DNA of 64,000 bases from Sipunculus nudus (taxonomy: Eukaryota; Annelida; Sipuncula; Golfingiida; Sipunculidae). Under the pieces are notes generated by a model. The model saw only the letters and a list, made by a program, of their open reading frames with translations. It did no database searches and was not told the origin of the DNA. The position numbers and the translations under genes were made by a program. Positions 53,598-64,000 of the stretch are shown in pieces. The DNA is taken from the NCBI GenBank assembly GCA_026874595.1, contig CM049313.1:61180659-61244658 (forward strand), given 5' to 3'. How positions within the stretch are numbered: position 1 is the first letter of the stretch; each line of letters opens with the position of its first letter.

Positions 53598-54570
53598 CAG
53601 GCTGTGTGTAAAACCCGAACCCCACTCCGGATCCCGGACCCCATGTAAAATCTGTAATTCTTAAATTCTCATGGTAATTTGTCCATATATTGTAGCATAA
53701 TCGTATCTAAAGACATATTTTATATTGTGATTGGTTAAAACATAACAAAATAGTCTGTTTTGCAACAAAACTTGATAATAAACACTTACGGACCCTGGCG
53801 CACGGACCCCACGGATTACACGGACCCCGTTTACTCGTTGTTTTACCATTTATTTAGTACATATTTTACATCACGTTTAGCCATAACACCCATGTGATTT
53901 ATTATTGTGTTTTAATCTGTTTTTTTTTAGTTTTTATTCATATTTTTATATTCGCTATTTATTTCTTTGTTTAGCGTTTTAAAAAGTATAATTATTTAAA
54001 ACATTTACAAAATCAATATTTTAATTGGAATCTGTAGTTGCTTGAAATGCAAGTATTCAACAATTCTCTTCGGTATTCATATTATTGCAAACTTTAACGT
54101 GCATGGTTGTTACGAACGGAACACGAAACTTCATGTTATGTGGAAGAGCTCTGATATATCAGTCTCAGATCCGCAACGACTGTTAGTGCACTTCAAATAA
54201 ATCTCCCCCAGTGTGCCCGCACTATTATGTTATTTAAAATAACAAATAATTGTCTTTATTATGTAACGTGAGTGCTAATTATTTTTCCCTCTTTTAGTCA
54301 TAAATAAAAAAAAGGAGCGTTGGTTACTTGGGTCCGTCAAAATGGACCAGTCAGCAAAGTCAAGTAAATGAGGACCGTCTTCATCGAAATATTTTTGTAA
54401 ACTCAAATCTTACAGTGAATCGGCCATTTACAAATCTGCAACAATAAGGAACTTTGCTCTGTTCTTACAGCAGCAATAGTGGTATTTTTATCGGAATAAA
54501 TAATAGAAAATAAGGAAATTGGTCTTTGGGGTCCGGGGTCCGTGGGGTCCGGGTTTTACACACTGCCCTG
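53598..54570. repeat. 973-bp block with ~40-bp inverted terminal repeats
   Basis: The left arm (CAGGCTGTGTGTAAAACCCG..CCGGACCCC) and right arm (reverse complement CAGGGCAGTGTGTAAAACCC..CCGGACCCC) are inverted copies. The CGGACCCC motif also recurs near 53785-53830. A hAT-like element is possible, but I see no matching 8-bp flanks. Confidence 0.65.
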
Positions 54571-54607
54571 TATTCACTACCATTCGGAAAAATTTCATTC
54601 TTTACAA

Positions 54608-54948
54608 GATCCCCCTTTTTGAACATTTCCTCACGCGAGACCTCCTTGTTCATAACAGACCTTTTCGCTGCGCGGAGGTTGCTTTTCGAGAACGGATCAC
54701 CAATGCGGATTATTTCGTGCCGGTCACCCCGAAATGTAAGAAAACCACAGATAGGGCCCCCGGAAAATTATTAATTATTAATTGTGTACGTAATACGCAA
54801 AGACTGCAAATAAAAGTGGGTGGAATCTCTTCGAACAAACCCGGAGCATATGTAGGCCTAAGTCGAAAATCACGGCAACCCGTACGCTGGTATCAGAAGA
54901 GATACGGAAATTTACAAAAATCGCCTTACGCTATTAATATATAGATGC
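54608..54948 (+). repeat. Dispersed repeat family C, copy 3
   Basis: Aligns with 18465-18784 over most of its length and ends TTACGCTATTAATATATAGAT like copy 2. An open frame runs through it to the end in the same register as that of copy 1. Confidence 0.8.
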
Positions 54949-55302
54949 TGGTAAGTGAAAGGATAAACTATGGAAGCCACGCGTATTTACGATATCACGT
55001 CACATCGGCATCAGATGTCCATTTTCCGGGCAGATTCTCATACTGCTAATTCTTCTATATATACTATTTTGAAAATAAGCAAAAATATGATAATTACATG
55101 TTTACAAGAACCGTAATACACGGGATGTTAATACATGTTTATGTTTAATGCACCAGTTAAATGTTATTTAAAATAAACACTAGACACTAAGATAGTCCTG
55201 ATAACAGCTATATAGGATACGTTTACGGTAAATATGCCGAGAAGTTCAATTAGCCTAAGCTGGTGGTTTGGATTTGTAATAAAACGGTCTTATTCATTTC
55301 AG

Positions 55303-55447
55303 AACCAGAAGAACCGCCGGAATGTCGTCTGAGAATGACGTCAAGGCGCTCGTTGGGGCTCTCAAAGCGCTAGAGGACGTCGTGCAGAACCGGGGGCTCG
55401 TGAGGAAAAACACACAGTCACGGGCAAAGGGACTGCGCAATGACAAG
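55303..55447 (+). CDS. Channel exon 1 with candidate start
   Basis: Acceptor TTCATTTCAG at 55302, so a further exon lies upstream. ATG at 55322 has a purine at -3; the frame is open from there back to the acceptor, so it may not be the true start. The encoded N-terminus (MSSENDVKALVGALKALEDV) is not signal-peptide-like and is followed by a basic segment. Two phase-0 ends are possible: CTC|GTGAGG after 55399 (better donor consensus) or AAG|GTCACG after 55447 (poor donor, but the open frame continues to it). They differ by 16 residues. Confidence 0.7.
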
Positions 55448-58400
55448 GTCACGTGACTTCATTTGATATTCATACGCAATACTTTTTTTAATGTTGTATT
55501 TTTCCATATTCAAGATGTAATCAGTTGTTTTTGTAAATCAACACTAAAATTTTAAAGGTACATCCTCTAGCAAATACGACTACCTGGACAATGTACCTGT
55601 TAAATATGGTTAAATTAGCCAAGTTTCTCCTATGATCCAGATGTTGTTCAACAAATAAGCTTTATTTTTGGTGTATTATGTACATAATAAAGCATCATCT
55701 CAATAAACCTGATAATTAGTTTTATAATCATGGAAGTAGATCTCCTGTTTCCGTCATTTTAAATAACATGTGGTCCGTCTCCTTAAACATTCCAGAAAAT
55801 GGTTCTCATTCTTTGTAAACGGCTAAACGTTGACTCCCCAGATCCATGGTGAATTAATAAGTCATTACCAGGAAAACCGAATAATGCACAATTCCCTTAT
55901 GTGTTGATCTGACTTCCCAAGCGGTAACAGCCCTTGACATTGGAGACTTGTCCCCGCACTCAATATGACCAGAGCTCCACGAAAGGCGATCAACGCTGTA
56001 CACCCTTGACTGTATAATACCTCTGATCTCAAGGACCTGCAAGGACAAAGTGTCCCTTAATGAGGCCAAGCTCCCGTATTTATTCAGGCACAAAGTGTCC
56101 AAGCTAAGAGGGGCGCTGGTATTAATGTATTAAGCGCTTCAGAGAAATAAGGGTTTCTTGACAATGTACAGCACATTACGCTTCCCGTATTCTATGAAAG
56201 ACTCGGAGAAAACAAATAAATGGTTAATATATACGAATGGTCTAAGCTTAAAGTCCTGAAGAGTACAAATGTTTCAAGAGTTCTTTTATTTCTGTATTCA
56301 TGAAGCCATGCATGGATTCCGGGATAGGACCACACGTTGACGACTGCATCGATCTCTTGGAGATGTTATCGCAACGGCTTACATTTCCTTAGGCAGAATG
56401 ACTCTGTGATCATTTCAAGTCCAGCCTGCAGGAAACCATTAAAAGCGTCAGGATTGTGCCATGAGCCCTGTTTTGTGTGAACATAGTTAATAGTCCATCT
56501 GCGTACCGGTACATTATATTTTAGATTTGATATTTATTGATTTATTCCAGCTAATTTGGTTGATGTTCCTCATAACCACCATATGTGTACACATCTGGCG
56601 CGCCTTAGGACATTGACAGTTACGACTTGAGATGAATTGCCTTGAATTGTTTCAGGAGAAGCGCATTATCTCGAAGAAAGATATTTGAAACTTTCCATTC
56701 ATGTCACACCCTGGGTATTAATGTGAAATCAGAGAAGGGGAATACATCCTCCGCAAAACGTCATGTTATATTGATGATTTAAAGGAACAGAAGGACACTA
56801 ATTATGTTTATATCCTCGGAATAATAACGGTGTATTCACTGACACATTTCCCATAGACGCCTTAAGAAAGTAATTGTTCCTGTTTTTCTGCTTTATGATA
56901 ATTTCAGATTCATTGTATTTTTCTTTATACGCATACATGAAAGATTAGTTGTTTCCACTTTTTTACAAGCTCATTACATCTTGTAACCTTTCAGAAAGTT
57001 TTCGACGCCTAAAAACATGTCACATTGACCTTACATTACACATATGGTACAGGCTACTCTTATTCCCTGCTTAAGATGGTAGATAGTTTGACTGGGCATC
57101 GGTCAGAATATTCATGTACAATACGTGTTTCGATATTGATAAAGCGATACTCGATACGTATTGACGATTAAAAGCTCTGTGTATAAAGTTTTTCGTAAAT
57201 AAATAAAAAGACTATAATATTAGTCTACCATCGCTCACACATGTCGGCTTGCCATGGAGAACTGTAAATACATTCTGCATCCAGTCGATCATACCACATG
57301 TTTATGTCTTAAAAAGTCAATTTAAGAAATGAAAAGCAGCTTAAGCTTTATAAATAAGATTTGTTAAAAACAATAATAAGATTTGTTTATGTTATGCTTG
57401 AATGACTTGCACCAGTTTTTGTGTTTCATCGATCCGACGATACAGCTTACACAGCGTATCAGTAATCGTATCGATGTATCATATCGATATGTATCGATAT
57501 ATCGGTATATTGATTCAGCCCTAGACGATAGCAATGGATGCAAGAAAGTGTGACGATCACAGTGAATTGGACATTGGACAGGTTACCTTGAAAAAGAGGT
57601 TCAGATAGTGTCGACTGACGGAATGCTGATTGTTATGATGATTCAGATTACCTCTATAATTTAAAGAACTGTTCCTTGAGTGATATCCTGGCTCTTCACA
57701 AAATTTCAGAACTTTCAGAATTCGTTCAGAAACCAAAAAAACAAGTAACGAACTAACGGGGTAAATATAATGCTAGGACCTGGCGGAAGAATAAATTATA
57801 ATAAAGATAAAGGCGTGCGAGAACAAAGTGTCAAAACCACAGTTAATTTAGTATGAATAGTGTCGACAGTAAATCACTAGTTTTTGTAAAGGTATACATA
57901 ATCCTGCTGGTGTTTGTTACATATCTAAACTACCACAGACTGTGGCCTAGTCATATGTTTTTAAAAATAAACAATTATTTCATGCCGCATACCCTTCACT
58001 CTCACTCTGCAGGTGCAAGTATTTGTCCGGGTGGTGTTTCTGAAAATTGGGGAAATCGACACGATCCGTGAGAAATTCACAGCTGACGCCTTCATACAGG
58101 CAAAATGGAGGGAACCGGAACTAGACAGACAACAGGAGGCGGCAGAGGTATTTATATTTAACAGTAATATTTGGCGTTTACCTTCAAAACGACGTCTCAT
58201 GATTCAGTTAAAAGGCTGCGGGGTCGTCTATCACATGAAAAATTGAATCACCCATCTGCTTGTCGAAACCCGATTTCGGTGAAATTATAAATGAATTTAG
58301 ACATAGTGATTACACCTGAAAGTTTTTTTTTGTAAGACAAGTTTGAAACAGTAAGGGCGACCCAGTACTGAAGAGATTTATAATTTACATTTTGAAAAGT

Positions 58401-61400
58401 CAGACATGGGTAGTTTTCACACCTTGTAACATAACTGAAATAAAATGAGGAAATCCGTTTTGACAATAAAGACATTCTGAACACTTACGCTGGCCATCAA
58501 GCATATTGGTTCAGGACAATAATGACAATAACATATGACATGGGCTCCCTGGTATACCATCTTTCAAAATGATATGTAAGTTAAAAAAAAGGGTTGGGTT
58601 CTCAGGCACTTTTTTTTAAGAAATCAGTGCGTGCGGGCAATTTCTTTGTACGTTTCGATAAAAATGTCATATGATCAGGGAAAAGCATGACAATATAAGA
58701 TATTTATGTTAAACAGGTAAAAGCACTACATAACAAAGGAAATCTTATCAAAATTGTATTATTTTATCCCCAAGCAAGAAATATCCGAGCGGCTGGAGCT
58801 CACAATTGGTAAGTTTCTTTTTAAAAATCAAAAATAGATATTTCTATGCGGGGGGTTAAAATTGATGCGGGCGGTGCCTGAGAACCCTACCTTTAATTTG
58901 CTGTTCTGAAAATTGATGTTTATCATTATTTGACTGGTACATATTCATCACAGCAAAGTGTTTATCAGGGCGTTATTAACTTAGTAAATGAAAAACAACA
59001 ATACTTAGCAATTTTTGTTTTCATACATTAAACCCCCAAAAGGGTTATTAATGGTTTATATTTTCTTCTGAGATTCACCAATTGCCTAAATATTTATGAA
59101 GTCCATTATTACTCTTTCAGGGAACATATCTTTCCCAATTTAAACTCACAAACAAACATTTAAGATTCGCACTTTCCTATTTCATAAGATGTGCTCTTTA
59201 TCAACAGGAGCTCGAAGAAACCGAATTAAAGGAATACTGGAGTCCCAAGTTGTATGTAGAAAACAGTCTTGGAGATGTTAAAGAGGAAGTGTGGCGACAA
59301 CTTACATTTAACAGTTCTGGCGAGGCATTTATCAGCGAAAAGCGAAGAGTAAAGGGTTCCTTCCAGGAAATCCTAGAACTCGAAGATTTCCCATTTGACA
59401 CACAGGTATGTAAAAGCAAATCAGAAAGATATTTAATTAATAGACCTTAGTAGTTTATAACATATCGAAAGCTATATGGTCCTTAGGCTGTGTACTCTGA
59501 CTGAAGGAATTCATCTTTTTTTTAACATTCTCATCTTGGAGCTATGATGAGCCCATCTGGGAGCCCAGATGATGCTGGTACCCCCTCGATTACTTAGGAG
59601 AACCAGAAAATACGTTGACTTACAATGCATTACTGATATAAAGGACAGAGGCCTGTAAAATAAAGAAACCAAATTGGTACTTAAACTTGGTACAGAATAA
59701 AGAGACTGCATATATACAGACTGGGTACTGGGTCAATACCTACTAAACCTTTAAAAAATAGCTTAATAATCACGAAACCGTAATGAAACGAAAAAGCTAC
59801 TACAGAATCCAGATACTGTATTGATACCAAATTGTGCTTTAGAGGAAATAGGCCGCGCTTATCATGACGATTTCAGTACAGGCGTTCTGGTTGTTGACAT
59901 ATCGATATACTTCAAACCATTCTGAAAGTCAGGAGGATCAGAACCAGTCGCTCATTTTCCTTAGAAATAGCATGCTTCACGTTCAATATGCAAACGCGCG
60001 AGAAAAGAAGGAAGTTTAAAGGTGCCCATTCACCTACCTTTTGTAAAAGAATTCATGTGATTCTTATGTGTATATATTAATGATCTAAGGGTAATTTCTT
60101 TGTTGTGAAAAGTTCATATAAGATCTTCGAGAAGGGTGTATAAATTTGTTTATCAACATCTTGTCTGTATACAAGCAATTTTGACAAACGGAAAAAAAGG
60201 TTGAAGGTTGCATGTAAACGGAGGTAGAAAGGTCACTTGTTGCAAAACGCTTTTGCAAAGCTCTGGCCTATCTGACTTGCCATTAGATGCCCTTGTTGAA
60301 TTTGTTTTGATTATTTTGCCGGGCGCCCACATAATTATTATAATCACGTTGATATAAACAAAACAAGCAGCCTGTGATATCAACGTTTTCTGGCCTTTTT
60401 TGTAAAAGCTCCGAGGGATAACCCTTAGTTTATCAAGATCAGATATGTAATATGGCCCCTTTAATGGTCTTTGCCGAGGACGGTTAGTGTCCTTTTTACT
60501 GGTAAGAGGAATCGATCTTCTGATGCAAAGATGAAAAGAATCCTGGAATTGATTCTATCTTTCAATGTAAGAAATACGTCGGTCCCTTTCCATGTAACGG
60601 CAATGTAAAGGCACTTCACTTTCAGGAGAAGTTGCCTTACATGATATACCTTTCAAACCTTTAATCAATTTACGGATATGCTAAGAGCGAAAGCCACAGC
60701 CCGACGTGTGGAAATCAATGAAAAGGTGTTTACTCTAAAAGCGACTAACAGGTACCCCATCCTTAACACTGTAAGTGGGAAGCATCACAGTACAGAGTGC
60801 AATAGAATTGACCTCCCCCGAAAGCCGCTCCCCGGCCGAGCAGAGGGTCCAGCTTATTACTTTCAAAACGCCCGCCCCGGCGTCCATATTTCGTGTCACG
60901 CATTTCCGCTAAGGGACGCGCAAGGCCAGGCTCCCCTCTGCGGGGCCAATAAAATAAGGGCCGGTAACCGTCACCAGGCGAGATTTCAGGCAGGTCACTT
61001 GTTATGCACTTTAACCCCAGAAAGGTATATAAAGTGATCTATATGTACAGTCAAGATTTTGGTATAATAATCAGATATGAAAACATTTTCATATGATATT
61101 GCACAAAATGCATATAAAATTACACACTTGTAGGCCTAACACGATATCCGTGCAGTCAAAAAATAAAAACAAGTAATATAAAATACCCTTAATGTAAATT
61201 TAAAAAAAAAAGGAAATAGTATAAGCATAAGAGTAAACCATCAGGTTGTGATAAAGCTATATACTGGTTTTCCAAAGTTCTCGTTATATTGCCATACATC
61301 TTTATAGTCCTGCTTTATAATCCTTATCTACACATTTATAGTAGGCCTGTACTTTTATTTTTTATGAGATAAATATAATACTTCACAAATAAAATTGATT

Positions 61401-62660
61401 TATATCCAATAGTATGTTGGAGCTCACATCCATTATTATTTTTTTTTCTGAAAATGTCTATGGAATATTTACACTGCTGAGCCAGTCAAACATCTCCATC
61501 CATAGCTGCTTTAAATGTACGCAATAACATAACTATCACATATCAGGGCAACATATATACCTTCCGATATACAAAAAAATATGAAAGTAACCATATAATT
61601 CAGTTTATATTTCATAGTATTTAATATTTTATTCATAAGGTTTTTGTAAAGGTGTTTCATTGTGTGTTTACTGGGAAATGTATATTAAGACTAATCAATA
61701 CCTTGGTGTTTAGATTCAACATGAACATGAAAGTATAGCGATGTATTTTACATGCAGATGTATTTATTGTTTTTTTATCAAACGTGTATTTGGTAATTTA
61801 AATGGATGGAGAAGCACAATTTTGAATATAATTGTGTCTGACTGTCATTAAAAGACCAATAGGAGCACCGAATTTTGACTGTTAATATTTTCCTGAATGA
61901 CAGCTGTGTTTGATGCAAAATGCGATTCATCAGTTATTTGCCCTTGACTTTTAAAATTATTGGTAGATTTGACCATGTAGTGCAATGTGAAAGACTGTCA
62001 GACCAGTTTCCGCCGAGGGTATACCAGCAAAATTCTGAACGAATTAGCAGTGGCAGAAGACAGCCACCTGACTTGAGATAAAATGTTAATCCTCTTCCGG
62101 CCGAACCTTGTCTACAAAGTATTAATGTTTAAAAATGAATTAAACTGGATATTTAAGTTTTTAAAATATTTAAAAAATAATATAAAACTTACAGTGATGA
62201 TTGAATTTGTAAATGCGTGTAATTGCTTACCGCACTGTCCGAATTCCACATGTATGGAAATGGACCTAATACGTTTTACAACTATATAAATTTTTTCTCT
62301 TTATATTTTATCACATTTAAACAGCCCTTACATAAATCAATGAGCTGCATTTGTAATTCAGCTTTATAGAAGATGATAAGAGGGATATAAACCTTATATG
62401 TCAAGGTGTTTTAATCAAGTTAAAACATCCAAATTTGGTTCGATTTTAATAAAATTATGAATATTGAAATCGACCCTTAACATTTCAGTTTCTTCTTCGT
62501 CGATTTTTACATTGTTTTGTGTTTAATAACTTTTTAATATATGTTATATTTATTTTTGAATCTGTTTCAATAAAATTAGTGCGTATATATGCCAATTTTT
62601 TTTTTTATTAAAATTGGTAATAATAGTAAAAAATAATTGTCACCAATGACATATTTAAAC

Positions 62661-62728
<68 letters not shown>

Positions 62729-63891
62729 TTTAGCGTCATGCCTTTTCCTCAGGAATGACATTTTGAAGTGGCACCCGTTGTTGATACACACTTAATAATA
62801 ATCCCGATGGTCTCACTCTCGACAGGACCTGAGTTTGACAGTATCGTCGGAGAGGTCGGAAATGGAGCTTGACCTGTTTGAGGACAAAACAGAGCCCTCT
62901 AGTGTCAACAACCAGACCTTTCTTGACGAGCAGGAGTGGCACCTCCACAAGCACGTGGAGTCAAAGAAACGCGTGACAACCAGCGCCTATAAGAACACCC
63001 GCCATAAGCACCCCGCACTAACTCTGTCCTGCCGCGCAACCCGCAGAGCAAAGTATTTCTTCTGGAACATCATTGTTGTCATGGTGAGAACACGTGGTCT
63101 ATATTACACAGCTCATATAACGTCTATAATTAAAGTTCTTTCATTTTCATCTTGAAAAGTAAACTCTGACAATAAATTTAAATTAATTATAAAGTGACCA
63201 GGACCTCTTGAGAATTTGTCTTTTTATAGGGAAGTGAGGGCAGGAAAATAATGTTAAGTATCTGGGTTTCTCATAGTTCTGGACTAAATATGCAATTTTT
63301 ACAAAAAATGAAACGCTTCATGAAAGTTTCATGTTTTTTTATCACTTGAACATCTGCAGTCCAGTTTGTAGCCTTTCTTATATATTAATATAATATATTC
63401 AGCTTCAGATTGATATTTTGGTTCGCAAGAGTTTCAAAGTTACGTTTCAAAAGTTGAAAGGTATCCTTGATTTCAATTTTCTTTTTCTCAGATGTCAACC
63501 GCAACTTCAGAAAACCTCGTCCTTTGATATGTTTATATGTTGCATCTGTTTTATATGTTGTTTTACAACAACGGCGTGGGTGTCAGATTGCTTCGTCGAT
63601 TTATCGTTTTATCTGCAGCCTCATATTTTCATATTTTCCCCCACATTTTTAACTTCTGTTCCGGTTACCGGTTGTTATACATGTTTATAATCTGTTTCCG
63701 TGTATTTCCGTGTATATTTATTTTAATTTTTTCAGATGTTTATCTGCAGTCTGGGTTTCAGCACGTTCGCTGTGGAACCTAAGCTTGTACAGAACCGGCT
63801 CCAGCTCAGCTTCATCCTCCTCCTCTCGACCATCACTTTCAAGTTCGTCGTCAGTCAGACTCTTCCAAAGGTGTCCTACCTGACGTATCTC
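55322..63891 (+). CDS. Cys-less pentameric ligand-gated ion channel subunit, 5' part
   Basis: Subunit of a pentameric neurotransmitter-type channel of the plasma membrane. Exons: 55322-55447, 58013-58147, 59208-59405, 62826-63083, 63736-63891; all phase 0; 291 residues so far. Landmarks seen: FIQAKWREP, loop A-like YWSPKLYVEN, the FPFDTQ loop core, two N-glycosylation-type sequons (NSS, NQT), LTLSCRATRRAKYFFWN leading into M1, M2 (NRLQLSFILLLSTITFKFVVSQ) and the M2-M3 loop TLPKVSYLTYL. M3, the cytoplasmic loop and M4 lie past the right edge. Both Cys-loop cysteines are replaced (Ile and Leu by alignment on FPFD). There is no vicinal cysteine pair in the loop C region. Agonist and ion selectivity cannot be read from the sequence. 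Confidence 0.9.
57080..57526. repeat. Possible hAT-like element in channel intron 1
   Basis: CTGGGCATCGGTCAG at the left and GATTCAGCCCTAG at the right are weakly inverted. The right half is rich in TATCGATA motifs, as in some hAT MITEs. The flanks do not give a clear target duplication. The remainder of 55448-58012 is intron with nothing recognised. Confidence 0.35.
58013..58147 (+). CDS. Channel exon 2
   Basis: Acceptor CACTCTGCAG, donor GCAGAG|GTATTT; phase 0/0, 45 codons. It encodes the first beta strand and loop of the ligand-binding domain (VQVFVRVVFLKIGEID, then FIQAKWREPELD). Confidence 0.92.
58594..58890 (+). repeat. MITE with perfect 14-bp inverted ends
   Basis: GGGTTCTCAGGCAC (58596-58609) and GTGCCTGAGAACCC (58874-58887) are exact inverted repeats, about 295 bp end to end. 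A second, older copy is at 9534-9822. It lies in channel intron 2. Confidence 0.88.
59208..59405 (+). CDS. Channel exon 3
   Basis: Acceptor TTATCAACAG, donor CACAG|GTATGT; phase 0/0, 66 codons. It contains YWSPKLYVEN (loop A type), an NSS sequon, RRVKGSFQEILELED and FPFDTQ. The residue that would be the first Cys of the loop is Ile. Confidence 0.95.
60014..60463 (+). repeat. TTAA-type MITE, family 1
   Basis: Ends TTTAAAGGTGCCCATTCACC and ATATGGCCCCTTTAA, an inverted repeat bordered by TTAA; about 450 bp, in channel intron 3. The other copies are 2795-3215 and 44587-44939. Confidence 0.8.
60464..62825. other. Remainder of channel intron 3
   Basis: A GC-richer 119-codon open frame (60678-61037) has no homology or splice context that I recognise. 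An (AT)n tract lies at 62661-62726. Nothing else stands out. Confidence 0.5.
62826..63083 (+). CDS. Channel exon 4
   Basis: Acceptor TCTCGACAG, donor GTCATG|GTGAGA; phase 0/0, 86 codons. It begins DLSLTVSSE right after FPFDTQ, so Leu stands where the second loop Cys is expected. It then carries an NQT sequon, EWHLHKHVESKKR (loops F and C region), HPALTLSCRATRRAKYFFWN and the first half of M1. Confidence 0.95.
63736..63891 (+). CDS. Channel exon 5 (M1 end, M2)
   Basis: Acceptor TTTTTTCAG, donor TATCTC|GTAAGT; phase 0/0, 52 codons. It encodes the second half of M1, the M1-M2 linker (EPKLVQNR), the pore helix with the conserved 9' Leu, and TLPKVSYLTYL of the M2-M3 loop. The next exon is outside the window; 63892-64000 is intron. 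Confidence 0.95.
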
Positions 63892-64000
63892 GTAAGTAAG
63901 GTGCCACCTAAAGCTAACAAATAGCGGGGCTATGTTATGACGCTACGGGGCTATGACGTTAGATAGTTAACTGTATATTCTACGTATTAAGGATCCTCAG

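Noticed and set aside
60678-61037. 119-codon GC-rich open frame in channel intron 3
   Set aside because: No recognised domain or homologue and no convincing exon borders. Flanking channel exons 3 and 4 join directly at FPFDTQ/DLSLT.
63418-63735. Open frames in channel intron 4 and a CTCAG acceptor near 63490
   Set aside because: The frame from that acceptor stops after eleven codons. Exon 4 joins exon 5 directly to give a continuous M1.

Overview
This is animal nuclear DNA. The base composition is AT-rich, the genes are split by GT-AG introns, and microsatellites, LINE relics and short non-autonomous transposons are dense. The gene content, together with 'pearl'/Helentron-like repeats that carry internal tandem arrays, suggests a mollusc, most likely a bivalve. 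That assignment is inference. No rRNA, tRNA, CRISPR array, operon or prokaryotic gene was recognised.

Two host genes can be supported, both on the + strand. (1) Dolichol kinase (DOLK) runs from about 6.02 to 24.1 kb. Twelve coding exons join in frame into about 515 residues, with consensus splice sites at every junction, a conserved CTP-binding region and a polyadenylation signal. The product acts in the ER membrane and makes dolichyl phosphate, the lipid carrier for N-glycosylation, O-mannosylation and GPI anchors. (2) The first five recognisable coding exons of a pentameric ligand-gated ion channel subunit run from 55.3 kb to the right edge. They cover the extracellular domain, M1, M2 and the M2-M3 loop; M3 and M4 lie beyond the window. 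This subunit keeps the FPFD core of the loop but lacks both cysteines that define Cys-loop receptors. It also lacks the usual M1 proline and has an unusual selectivity-filter sequence.

Layout. 1-6.0 kb: MITE copies, AT microsatellites and a 2.6 kb repeat whose end abuts the first recognised DOLK exon. 6.0-24.1 kb: DOLK. Its introns hold a second copy of the 2.6 kb repeat with a related element nested inside it, two pogo-like MITEs, other MITEs and a 40-bp minisatellite next to an exon. 24.1-27.4 kb: intergenic. 27.4-32.5 kb: a dead L1/Tx1-type LINE split by a hAT-like element with an 8-bp target duplication and by a pearl/Helentron-like element with seven 180-bp monomers. 32.5-41 kb: short repeats, a local duplication, a palindrome-marked tandem array and a promoter-like spot at 37.1 kb. 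41-43.2 kb: a second L1/Tx1 LINE relic on the - strand, its middle replaced by a pyrimidine tract. 45.0-46.5 kb: a relic of a different LINE. 46.5-55.3 kb: repeats. 55.3-64.0 kb: the channel gene.

The most interesting signals are the cysteine-less receptor, the transposon array of AGGTCA (nuclear-receptor half-site) motifs inside DOLK, the nested rolling-circle-like elements, and the minisatellite at a DOLK splice acceptor.
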